Shown in pieces: positions 24,441 to 32,209 of a stretch of DNA of 64,000 bases. How positions within the stretch are numbered: the first letter of the stretch is position 1; each line of letters opens with the position of its first letter. A model generated the notes under the pieces. The model had not been told where the DNA came from. It saw only the letters and a program-made list of their open reading frames with translations, and did no database searches. The position numbers and the translations under genes are program-made. This stretch comes from VRUE01 sp036379955 (GTDB lineage Bacteria > Actinomycetota > Thermoleophilia > Solirubrobacterales > 70-9), in the NCBI GenBank assembly GCA_036379955.1, contig DASVFR010000007.1, positions 84,091 to 148,090 of the forward strand, in the 5' to 3' direction.

Positions 24441-25380
24441 TTAGGTCTGTTTCAGCATGCGGGCGATGCGATTGACGACGGCGTTCGGTTCGTCGCGCAC
24501 CTGTGCCCAAGTGATGCGGGCCGTACGGAAGCCCGCGGCGACGAGATGTTGATCGCGCCAGCGGTCGCGCTGGAACGCGACTGAGGTCCCGTGAGTTTCC
24601 TCGCCGTCCGTTTCGATCGCCAGACGCTCTTTCTCCCAGAGCAAATCCCACCTCGAGCGTTCGCCCTCCGATGCTGAGTTTGATGTTGGTCCGCGGTGCT
24701 GGCAGCCCTTCCTCAATGAGTCGAGGGAGGAGGCGGGCCTCGAGACGACTGCGTAGCAGCGGTCTTGGCTCCGCCGTGCTTCTCCAGGGGATGAGGATCG
24801 TCCGTAGTCGAGGAGCGCCGAGCCTGCGTCCGCGCGTGAGGATCCGATCGATCTCCTCGATGTCGAGTAGGCGCATGATCGCCGCCTGCTCGACCAGCCT
24901 GCGGAGTCGTCCCCAGCCCGATTCGCCGGCCATGTCGACGATCGTGCGAGAGATCGTGGTGCACCGGATCCCATCCCGGATCCCGATCTCGTCTGGAAGA
25001 GGCAGGCGTACCCGATGCCAGCGGATTCCGTCGATCTTCCGTCCCGACCAGTCCGGTGGAATGACGTGGACGGTCGGGAGCCGCTTGTCCCACAGGCCGA
25101 GAAGCTCAGCCGCACTCCCGTGCGAGAGCACAGTGCCGTCATCGCAGGCCTGTATGGCAGCGAGCATGCGTCCCCTCCTATTTATCGTGCGATGCCCCAC
25201 GGCGAAGGCACCGCGGAAGACCTGCTGTAGATATCCAGACGCCATGCGGTCGCTGATCGCATCGTCGCTCAATCCCAGAGCACGCAGTTGTGCTCGTGAA
25301 ATCACGCCATGCTGCCGCGATGCCGCCTGGGCAACGAGGTGATTCGTGTTTCCGGTGCGCCTTTTACGGTCGATAACCAC
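24441..25380 (-). pseudogene. AbiEi-type HTH + DUF559 (Vsr-like nuclease fold) protein with one-base frameshift
   Basis: The intact form would have about 312 residues. N-terminus: AASRQHGVISRAQLRALGLS, an AbiEi_4-type winged helix; middle: a TISRTIVDMAGE region. The C-terminal DUF559 domain reads DLLWEKERLAIETDGEETHG ... FQRDRWRDQHLVAAGFRTAR, the endonuclease-like fold related to Vsr. The frame breaks in a GGG run at 24647-24649: one extra G shifts reading, and the correct frame resumes at once and ends at TAA 24441. The first codons (GTG at 25380, then VIDRKRRTG) lie inside a palindromic repeat, so the real start may be further in. The gene is bounded by inverted copies of that repeat. Function unknown; similar genes are often assigned to type IV toxin-antitoxin systems. 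Confidence 0.75.
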
Positions 25381-25396
25381 ATAAGGCGCACCGGAG
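25350..25396. repeat. 47-bp palindromic repeat (REP-like), copy 3
   Basis: Stem TTCCGGTGCGCCTTTT / ATAAGGCGCACCGGA with one mismatched pair, loop ACGGTCGATAACCAC. It overlaps the 5' end of the DUF559 gene and is inverted relative to copy 2. Confidence 0.85.
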
Positions 25397-25432
25397 CCGA
25401 ACTCGCCCCCCTAAGTGGGGCTGGCGTTTGAG

Positions 25433-26290
25433 TTAGACGGTGCCCGGGGTCGCCGTCGGTGGGGCGTTGCGGCCGCCGCGGGGCTTGACCGCAGACTCGA
25501 ACTCCTCGGCCGTGAAGCCGCCGACGGCCTCGCCGTCGAGGGCGTAGCGGTAGAGGGCGACGCCGAAGATGTTGCTCAGCGCGCTGGAGACGAGCATCGA
25601 GATCGCCAGGCCGATTACGCCGATCACCAGCAGCAGGGCGCCGGCGAAGCTGGTCGAGGCCCAGATCAGGAAGCCGGCGAAGATCAGCAACGCCGAGGGC
25701 AGGACGCCGAAGAGGAAGACGGCGCCGCCGATCGCGATGTTGCCGGTCACCTGCTGACCCCAGCGCGACCTGAACAGGCCGGCGGAGCGCTTCAGGGTCT
25801 GGAACGGCCCGGCGCCCTCGATAGCGATCACCGGCACCGCGAGGAAGGAGATCAGCGACCAGCCCACCGCCAGCACCCGGCCGAAGATCTGGCCGAGCGT
25901 TCCCTGGCTCTCGATCGCGTTGAGCACGATGCCGATCACGGTCGATACCGCGGCCCAGCCGGCGATCTGCGAGAAGCGCTCGCGCGAGACCGCGAGCCCG
26001 TCGCCCACCCCGGCATCCTGCCCGCGGAAGATCATGTCGGCGGCTGCCGCCAGGCCGACGCTGAAGTAGGTGCCGATCACGGCGAGCAGGTAGAAGCCGA
26101 TCACCGCGACCGCGCCGCCCACGGCCGGCTGGTCGCTCTCGATCAGGAAGAGCCCCGGCCCAACCACGACGAGCGCGCAGACGATCGTCGCCACCCCGCC
26201 GTAAAGCGGGAACCGCAGCAGCTGCGGGTTTTCCCGAAGGAGTCCCCAGCTCTTCTTGGTCAGATCCCAACCGCGGCGAATCCGGCTCAT
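25433..26290 (-). CDS. DUF6159-like integral membrane protein
   Basis: 285 residues from ATG 26290, whose start overlaps the stop of the ABC1 kinase gene. N-terminus MSRIRRGWDLTKKSWGLLRE (basic, amphipathic), then about six membrane segments including FPLYGGVATIVCALVVVGPG and IGFYLLAVIGTYFSVGLAAA. A Gly-rich late region (FGVLPSALLIFAGFLIWAST) and a soluble C-terminus with YALDGEAVGGFTAEEFESAV follow. This is the pattern of DUF6159, abundant in high-GC actinobacteria; function unknown. Likely co-expressed with the ABC1 kinase. Confidence 0.75.
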   Translation of the reverse strand: MSRIRRGWDLTKKSWGLLRENPQLLRFPLYGGVATIVCALVVVGPGLFLIESDQPAVGGAVAVIGFYLLAVIGTYFSVGLAAAADMIFRGQDAGVGDGLAVSRERFSQIAGWAAVSTVIGIVLNAIESQGTLGQIFGRVLAVGWSLISFLAVPVIAIEGAGPFQTLKRSAGLFRSRWGQQVTGNIAIGGAVFLFGVLPSALLIFAGFLIWASTSFAGALLLVIGVIGLAISMLVSSALSNIFGVALYRYALDGEAVGGFTAEEFESAVKPRGGRNAPPTATPGTV

Positions 26291-27720
26291 GCTCCGTCTC
26301 CTTCCAGTGCCCTCTCGGCAATCGGCGTCTGCACGACGCCTCTTCCCTCGAAGTACTCCCACTCCTCCTCGCCCAGCTCGGTCGCCGGCGGGTCGGCGTA
26401 GATCCACTCGCGCATGATCCGGTGCCAGTTGCGCTTCGCCCGCAGCTGGCCGAGCACGGCGACGACCCCGATTTCCATCCGCCGCCCCATCAGCTCGTCG
26501 GCCGGCAGGGACTCGCGCCGCATCAGGTCGTAGTACTCCGAGCGCGGATCGTTGGTCGACTCGATGATCTTCATCACGCGGCGGGCGCTGATCTCGATCT
26601 CGCGGTCCTCGATGAACCAGCCGCTGACCGCCATCGTGTGCTCCAGCAGGCGTTCGGCGTCGAGCTTCGAGGGGTTCTTGACGAAGCCGAGGTCGTGGAA
26701 GGCCCGGCGAAGCAGCTCGGGGTCTTCGTGGAAGGCGGCGTCGATCGCGCGCTGCTCGAGCAGAATCTGCTCGCGGTCGAGCTTCTTCGTCATCCCGAAG
26801 TCGAGGAAGGCGACGCGGCCGTCCCCCATCAGGATGTAGTTGCCGGGGTGGGGGTCGGCGTTGAAGTGCTGCAGGTGGTAGATCGAGCCGAAGCTGCCGC
26901 GGAAGACGATCTCGCCGAAGCGGCTGCGCTCCTCGTCCGGCAGCTCCTTCACCTGCTCGAACCCCACCCCCTCGACCAGCTCGGTGACCAGCACCCGCCG
27001 CCGCGAGAGCCGCGTCACCACTTCGGGCACGTAGATGAACGGGTGATCGCGGTAGGCGCGGGCGAAGCTGCGCTGGTTCTGCGCCTCGTACTCGTAGTCG
27101 AGCTCCTCCATCACCCGCTCGCGCAGCTCCGCGGCGATCGCCTTGGCGTCGAGGCCCGGCGCCAGCGCCCGGGCGAGGCGGACGATCGTGCCCGCGTTGC
27201 GCAGGTCGGCGTCGAGCGCCTCGGCGATTCCCGGGTACTGGATCTTGACCGCGACCGCGCGCCCGTCGAGCAGCTCCGCCCGGTGCACCTGGCCGATCGA
27301 GGCGGCGGCGAAGGCCTCTTGCTCGAACTCGGCGAACATCTCGGCCAGCGGCTCGCCGTCGTACTCCTCGATAAGCACCTTCTCGACCTTCTCCCAGGGC
27401 ATCGCCGGGGCGTCGGTGCGCAGCTTCGCCAGCTGCTCCTGGTAGATCTCGCGGTACTCATCGGGGATGAATTCCGTGTCGATGAAGGAGGCGAACTGGC
27501 CGAGCTTCATCGCCGCGCCCTTCATCTGGCCGAGCGCGCCCACCATCTTCATCGCCGTCTCGACGTGGCGCCGCTCGAGCCGCTCGCGGGCCTCGTCCTC
27601 GGAGCGGGCAACGTTGGTCGCCTTCGTCCCGGCGTAGCGCGCGCCCTGCATGCCGACGATCGAGCCCAGCTTCGCGGACCGGCGTATACGCCCCTTGGGG
27701 ATCTTGGAGTCCTCGGCCAC
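26287..27720 (-). CDS. ABC1/UbiB family atypical kinase
   Basis: 477 residues from GTG 27720. The family-specific N-terminal KxGQ motif is MKLGQFASF, followed by AAASIGQVHRAEL, VAVKIQYPG (catalytic Lys), the HFNADPHPGNYIL catalytic loop and FLDFGMTKKL in place of DFG. UbiB-like proteins are ATPases/kinases that support isoprenoid lipid and quinone metabolism at the membrane, with Ala-rich P-loops. Here the partner is a membrane protein in the same operon. Divergent from rplY. Confidence 0.93.
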   Translation of the reverse strand: MAEDSKIPKGRIRRSAKLGSIVGMQGARYAGTKATNVARSEDEARERLERRHVETAMKMVGALGQMKGAAMKLGQFASFIDTEFIPDEYREIYQEQLAKLRTDAPAMPWEKVEKVLIEEYDGEPLAEMFAEFEQEAFAAASIGQVHRAELLDGRAVAVKIQYPGIAEALDADLRNAGTIVRLARALAPGLDAKAIAAELRERVMEELDYEYEAQNQRSFARAYRDHPFIYVPEVVTRLSRRRVLVTELVEGVGFEQVKELPDEERSRFGEIVFRGSFGSIYHLQHFNADPHPGNYILMGDGRVAFLDFGMTKKLDREQILLEQRAIDAAFHEDPELLRRAFHDLGFVKNPSKLDAERLLEHTMAVSGWFIEDREIEISARRVMKIIESTNDPRSEYYDLMRRESLPADELMGRRMEIGVVAVLGQLRAKRNWHRIMREWIYADPPATELGEEEWEYFEGRGVVQTPIAERALEGDGA

Positions 27721-27785
27721 GTGGAAAGGTTCCCACAGCCTGGCGCGCTGCGATCTCGCGTGGTTCTCTATCCTCTCCCGTCCGC

Positions 27786-28469
27786 ATGGCGCAAACCCGC
27801 GAAAAGCTCAAGGCCGCACCGCGCACCGATTTCGGCTCGAGGACCTCACGCCGCCTGCGGCGCGAGGGCCTGGTTCCCGGCGTCGTCTACAGCGGCGCCG
27901 AGGCGCGTCCCTTCCAGGCCCCCGAACGCGACATCCGCGGAGTCCTCGCCGAGGGCGCGGCGCTCTTCGACCTCGAGATCGAGGGCGCCAAAGCCGTCCC
28001 GGTCGTGGTCAAGGAGCAGCAGCACCACCCTGTGCGCGGCAGCCTCCAGCACATCGACCTGCAGGAGGTGCGCCTCGATGAGGCGATCCAGGCCGAGGTC
28101 ACGATCGAGCTGGAGGGGGCCGACTCCGCTCCCGGCGTCAAGGGCGGCGGCGTGCTCGAGCACGTCACTCGCGAGGTCACCGTCGAAGCGCTTCCGACCG
28201 ACATCCCCGACCGCATCGTCGCCGACGTCTCGGCGATGGAGGTCAACGACACTCTGCAAGCCTCGGCGCTGGCGGTGCCGGACGGCGTCACCCTCGTCGC
28301 CGACGAGCCCGACGAGATCACGATCGCGACCCTCTCGCCACCACGCGTCGAAGAAGTGGCCGAGCCCACCGTCGAGGAGGAAGCCGAGCTGGTCGGCGAG
28401 GAGGGCGAGGCGCCCGCCGCCGAGGAGGGCGGCGAGGGCGAGGGCGAGTCGGGCGACTCCGGGGAGTAG
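27786..28469 (+). CDS. rplY: 50S ribosomal protein bL25, CTC form
   Basis: 227 residues from ATG 27786. The N-terminal L25 domain (SRTSRRLRREGLVPGVVYSG) binds 5S rRNA; the CTC-type beta domain follows (VTREVTVEALPTDIPDRIVA). The last 50 residues are strongly acidic (EEEAELVGEEGEAPAAEEGG), common in actinobacterial bL25. A TATCCT hexamer lies 9 nt before the ATG. Its TAG stop is in the same frame as pth, only 3 nt upstream of the apparent pth start, which raises the question of readthrough. Confidence 0.95.
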   Translation: MAQTREKLKAAPRTDFGSRTSRRLRREGLVPGVVYSGAEARPFQAPERDIRGVLAEGAALFDLEIEGAKAVPVVVKEQQHHPVRGSLQHIDLQEVRLDEAIQAEVTIELEGADSAPGVKGGGVLEHVTREVTVEALPTDIPDRIVADVSAMEVNDTLQASALAVPDGVTLVADEPDEITIATLSPPRVEEVAEPTVEEEAELVGEEGEAPAAEEGGEGEGESGDSGE

Positions 28470-28472
28470 GCC

Positions 28473-29087
28473 CTGTCCATCTTTCGCCGCCGCCGCGAGG
28501 AGCAGGGCGAGGGCGAGCAGCGCGGCGACCGCATCCTCGTCGTCGGCCTCGGCAACCCGGGCAAGCGCTACGAGGGGACCCGCCACAACGTCGGCTTCGA
28601 GGTCGGGGCCGAGCTCTCGCGACGCTGGGACCTGCCGCGCGCGAAGGGCAAGTTCGGCGGCCTGCTCGCCGAAGGCCGGGCCGGGCCGGGCCGGGCGCGG
28701 GTGGCGATCCTCCTGCCGCAGACCCAGATGAACGTCTCCGGCGACTCGGCCGGGCCGGCGCGCGGTGCGCTCAGGGCGCCGCTCGACCGCGTGATCGTCC
28801 TCCACGACGAGATCGACCTGCCCTTCGGCGAGGTCCGCGTCCGCCTCGGCGGCGGCCTCGCCGGCCACAACGGGCTGAAGAGCCTCAAGCGCGGCTTTGG
28901 CGACGCCGAGTTCTGGCGGGTGCGGATCGGCGTTGGCAGGCCCGACTCGACTGACCCGGACGTCGTCGCCTCCTACGTGCTGGGGCGCTTTCGCGAGCCG
29001 CGCGCCGAGGTCGAGGCCCTGATCGCAGGCGCTGCCGACGAGGCCGAGCGCCTGGTCGAGCAGCTAGGTTCCACGCCCGATGAGTGA
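28473..29087 (+). CDS. pth: Peptidyl-tRNA hydrolase, apparent CTG start
   Basis: 204 residues if started at CTG 28473. All catalytic elements are present: Asn in VVGLGNPGKRYEGTRHNVGF, the His of the same segment, Asp in VLHDEIDLPFG, and Asn in AGHNGLKSLKRGFG. It releases peptides from prematurely dropped peptidyl-tRNA. No ATG, GTG or TTG exists in frame between the rplY TAG (28467-28469) and the essential GLGNPG motif. CTG 28473 has GGGGAG 6 nt upstream and would give M-S-I-F-R-R-R-R, a normal-looking basic leader. The first GTG (28701) would delete the active site. The alternative is readthrough of the in-frame rplY stop. Confidence 0.88.
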   Translation: MSIFRRRREEQGEGEQRGDRILVVGLGNPGKRYEGTRHNVGFEVGAELSRRWDLPRAKGKFGGLLAEGRAGPGRARVAILLPQTQMNVSGDSAGPARGALRAPLDRVIVLHDEIDLPFGEVRVRLGGGLAGHNGLKSLKRGFGDAEFWRVRIGVGRPDSTDPDVVASYVLGRFREPRAEVEALIAGAADEAERLVEQLGSTPDE

Positions 29088-29805
29088 GCGGACCAGCTAC
29101 GAGGTGACCGAGGGCGGCGTCGCCATCCTCCGCCTCACCCGGCCCGAGGCGCGCAACGCGATCGACACCCGGATGCTGCTCGAGATGCTCGAGCGCCTCG
29201 CCGTCGCGCGTGACGACGACGCCGTCCGGGTGCTGGCGATCAGCTCTTCGGACCACATGGGCCTCTCGGCCGGAGCCGACGTCAAGGAGGACCTGGACGA
29301 TGAGGGGAAGGTCCGCCGCATGCGGCTCTTCGCCGACCTCTACGACGCGGTCGTCGCCTTCCCCAAGCCGACTGTCGCCGCCTGCCACGGCGACGTGGTC
29401 GGCGGCGGAGCGGAGGTCGCCGTCGCCTGCGACCTGCGCGTCGGCGGCTCGAACCTGCGCATGCGCTTCCCGGGCGCCGCGCTGGGCGTGCCCGTCGGCC
29501 CGGCCCGCCTGGTCAGCCTCTGCGGTCTGGCCGCCGCCAAGTACCTGCTGCTCACCTCGCGCACGGTCGGCGCCGACGAGGCGCTCCGCCTCGGCCTCGT
29601 CAACCGGATCGCGCCCGCCGCCGCGACCGAGGACGCGGCGCTCGAGCTGGCCGCCGAGGTCGCGGCCCACCCGCCCGAGGCCGTCGCCCGTCTCAAGTCG
29701 ATGCTGCACGAGTGGGACGACGTGGTTGGCCGCTCCGCCCAGGAGGGCGAGGGCCAGGTCGAGTGGCAGCGCTCCGGGCCGGGTCTGCCCTCGGCCCGCC
29801 CCTAG
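29080..29805 (+). CDS. Enoyl-CoA hydratase/isomerase family protein
   Basis: 241 residues from ATG 29080, overlapping pth by 8 nt. Crotonase fold: LTRPEARNAIDTRML, SAGADVKEDL (CoA/oxyanion region) and ACHGDVVGGGAEVAVACDLR, whose E occupies the first catalytic Glu position. The second catalytic Glu of true hydratases, usually in FPEVKLG, is replaced by Gly: MRFPGAALGVPVG. It may therefore be an isomerase, thioesterase-like or other crotonase rather than a classical hydratase. It is the first gene of the accessory block inserted between pth and mfd. Confidence 0.82.
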   Translation: MSERTSYEVTEGGVAILRLTRPEARNAIDTRMLLEMLERLAVARDDDAVRVLAISSSDHMGLSAGADVKEDLDDEGKVRRMRLFADLYDAVVAFPKPTVAACHGDVVGGGAEVAVACDLRVGGSNLRMRFPGAALGVPVGPARLVSLCGLAAAKYLLLTSRTVGADEALRLGLVNRIAPAAATEDAALELAAEVAAHPPEAVARLKSMLHEWDDVVGRSAQEGEGQVEWQRSGPGLPSARP

Positions 29806-29890
29806 ACAGTTTGGCCAATCGATCTTGCGCAACCGCCGCGGCGCCGGATAGGGTCGCCGCTGTCCGTCGTCTCGTCTCCGGAGGGTTGCC

Positions 29891-32146
29891 TTGAAGAAGC
29901 TCGCCTTGCTCCTGTTCGCCATCGGCTGCCTAATGGCCGTGCCCTGCGCCGCCTCGGCCGCCACCTACACGGTGGACAGCACCGGCGACCAGGTCGACAA
30001 AAACCTCGGCGACGAAGAATGCGAAACGGCGGCCGGCACCTGCACGCTGCGGGCTGCCCTCGAAGAGTCGAACGAATCGACCGGCATCGCCGACGCGATC
30101 GGCTTCGAAAGCGCCGAATTCAAAGGCCAGCTCGCCGACACGCTCGAACCCGCCAGCCTCCTGCCGACGATCGAAGACCAGGTCAGCATCGAAGGCGGCG
30201 TCTGCACGACTCAGGCTGGCCAGCAGGGCCCGTGCGTCGGCATCCAGGCGACGAGCCTCGGCTACGGGCTCAGCGTCGAAGACGTGGAAGGGGTTCTGAT
30301 CGAAGGGGTCGCCGTCACCGGGGCGACGACCGGGATCCGGGCGATCAACGAAGCCGAGGAACTGACCGTGCGCGGCTCCTGGGTGGGGGAGAAGCTGGAT
30401 GGCACCAATGGCACCGGCACCAACACCGGCATCTGGCTCGATCCCGGCTCCGACGAAGCGACGATTGGTGGCACCGAAGCGAGCCAGCGCAACGTGATCG
30501 TCAACAGCTCATTCGAGGGCCTCGACGTCGAAGGGGCCAGCGAAGCGGTCGTCCAGGGCAACTATTTCGGCGTCAAGTCGGACGGCAAAACCCAGGCCGC
30601 CAACGGCAAGGACATCGAGATCACGGACACGGTCGCCTTCGAAGCGATCGAAAACGAAGTCGGGGCGACCGTCGCCTCCGGCGCAGTGCCCTGCGACGGC
30701 GGTTGCAACGTGATCTCCGGGGCGACCTTCGCCGGCATCGACCTGCAGGGCAACGGCGGCAACGAGAAACCCGCCACCGGTCCGACGACGATCCACGGCA
30801 ACTACGTCGGGCTCAGCGCCGACGGCACCGAAACGGTCGCCAACGGCAGCTATGGGGTCCTCGCGGGGCACGCCGACAACGTCACCGTCGGTGGATTCCC
30901 GCTGGGCGATGCGAACTACTTTGCCGGGAGCAGCGAAGCAATCGCCACCGAAGAGGGCGAAAGCTTCATCGCCCGTGGAAACAGCTTCGGGGTCGGACCC
31001 AGCGGGGCCGAACTGACGAAGCCGGGCAAGGCGGTCTTCGCCCTCGACCAGGGAGTCGCCGTGCCCCCGAACATCGAACAGAACCTCATCTTCGCCGGCA
31101 GCATCGGAATCGAACAACGGGGCGGGGTGGGGCGCCTGACCGGCAACGAAGTCATCGGCGGCTCGATCGGGATCTATGCGAAGGGCGAACCCGGCGGCGG
31201 TTTGATCGCCAGCAACTTCATCGAGGCGGCGAGCGAAAACGGGGTCCTCGTCGAAGGCCCCGACAACGAAGTCCGCGCCAACGCGGTGCTGGAAAGCGGC
31301 AAAGCCGGCATCAAGGTCAAGAACCCCCCCGGCATTGCGATGACCGGGGGCCTGATCGGCGGCAGCACCGGCGAAAAGGAAAACGTGATCGAAGGCAGCG
31401 GAGGCCCGGCGATCGAAATCCTCGAAGAAGCTCTCGAACCGGGGAGCTTCACCGAAATCGCCCACAACCGCGGCAGCGCCAACAAAGGCCTCTTCATCGA
31501 CCTCGTGAACGGAGCGAACGAAGGGATCCTGCCGCCCACGATCGGCGCCGCCAAACTGGGCGGCGCGAGCGGCAGCGGGGCCGAACCGGGTGCGACGATC
31601 CGGGTCTTCCGCAAGAAATCCGCCGAAGCGGGCGAGCTCCAGTCCTTCCTCGGCGAAGCCGAAGCCGAGGGCAGCGGCGACTGGAGCGTCACCTACGAAG
31701 CGGCGATCCCGGGTGAAACGCGGATCGCGGCGACGCAGACCAGCGTCGCAGGGGGAACCTCCGAGCTGGCCTTCGCGACGACAGAAGCCGAACCCAAAAA
31801 AGAAGGTGGGGGCGGAAGCGGCGGCGGCAACGGTGGGGGCGGCGGACGGCCGGTCTGTCCTCCTAGCGGCGGCGGTGGGTGCGAAAACCCACCCATGCTT
31901 CAGACCACGATCAAGAAGGGCCCAAAGGCGAAGACCCACTCGACCACGGCCAAGTTCAAGTTCGTCTCGAACCTGTCTGGGTCGACGTTCGAATGCAAGC
32001 TCGACAAGGGCAAGTTCAAGCCCTGCAAGTCGCCGAAGACCTACAAGAAGCTGAAGCCCGGCAAGCACGCCTTCAAGGTGCGGGCGAAGAAGGGCGGCGT
32101 CACCGACCCGACGCCCGCAGTGCGCAAGTTCAAGGTGCTGAGCTGA
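29891..32146 (+). CDS. Secreted CSLREA-type parallel beta-helix protein
   Basis: 751 residues from TTG 29891, with GGAGGG upstream. Signal peptide KKLALLLFAIGCLMAVPCAASA. Then a CSLREA-type domain (TVDSTGDQVDKNLG ... GTCTLRAALEESN) and a long right-handed beta-helix with Asn/Gly-rich turns (GTEASQRNVIVNSSFEGLDV, TIHGNYVGLSADGT). A Gly-rich linker (about residues 636-660) leads to a basic C-terminal beta domain with two Cys (FECKLDKGKFKPCKSPK), a module I have seen on exported proteins of Thermoleophilia. The likely role is surface or extracellular carbohydrate binding or processing; no catalytic site identified. Glu is written almost only as GAA. TAGGGT at about 29847 may be its -10. Confidence 0.8.
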   Translation: MKKLALLLFAIGCLMAVPCAASAATYTVDSTGDQVDKNLGDEECETAAGTCTLRAALEESNESTGIADAIGFESAEFKGQLADTLEPASLLPTIEDQVSIEGGVCTTQAGQQGPCVGIQATSLGYGLSVEDVEGVLIEGVAVTGATTGIRAINEAEELTVRGSWVGEKLDGTNGTGTNTGIWLDPGSDEATIGGTEASQRNVIVNSSFEGLDVEGASEAVVQGNYFGVKSDGKTQAANGKDIEITDTVAFEAIENEVGATVASGAVPCDGGCNVISGATFAGIDLQGNGGNEKPATGPTTIHGNYVGLSADGTETVANGSYGVLAGHADNVTVGGFPLGDANYFAGSSEAIATEEGESFIARGNSFGVGPSGAELTKPGKAVFALDQGVAVPPNIEQNLIFAGSIGIEQRGGVGRLTGNEVIGGSIGIYAKGEPGGGLIASNFIEAASENGVLVEGPDNEVRANAVLESGKAGIKVKNPPGIAMTGGLIGGSTGEKENVIEGSGGPAIEILEEALEPGSFTEIAHNRGSANKGLFIDLVNGANEGILPPTIGAAKLGGASGSGAEPGATIRVFRKKSAEAGELQSFLGEAEAEGSGDWSVTYEAAIPGETRIAATQTSVAGGTSELAFATTEAEPKKEGGGGSGGGNGGGGGRPVCPPSGGGGCENPPMLQTTIKKGPKAKTHSTTAKFKFVSNLSGSTFECKLDKGKFKPCKSPKTYKKLKPGKHAFKVRAKKGGVTDPTPAVRKFKVLS

Positions 32147-32158
32147 GTCAGCCCAAAG

Positions 32159-32209
32159 CGCGGTGCAACGTTTTGTTGCTCTCGGAGAGGGACAAAACGT
32201 TGCACCGCG
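32159..32209. terminator. 17-bp perfect hairpin between convergent genes
   Basis: Stem CGCGGTGCAACGTTTTG / CAAAACGTTGCACCGCG, loop 17 nt. It ends one base before the stop codon of the GMC oxidoreductase and starts 12 nt after the stop of the beta-helix gene. The internal T and A runs let it act as a bidirectional terminator, and its architecture (16-17 bp stem, 15-17 nt loop) resembles the 47-bp repeats. Confidence 0.65.

Noticed and set aside
30509..32068. A 519-codon minus-strand frame within the beta-helix gene
   Set aside because: It is a shadow of the GAA-rich secreted gene with no motifs of its own.
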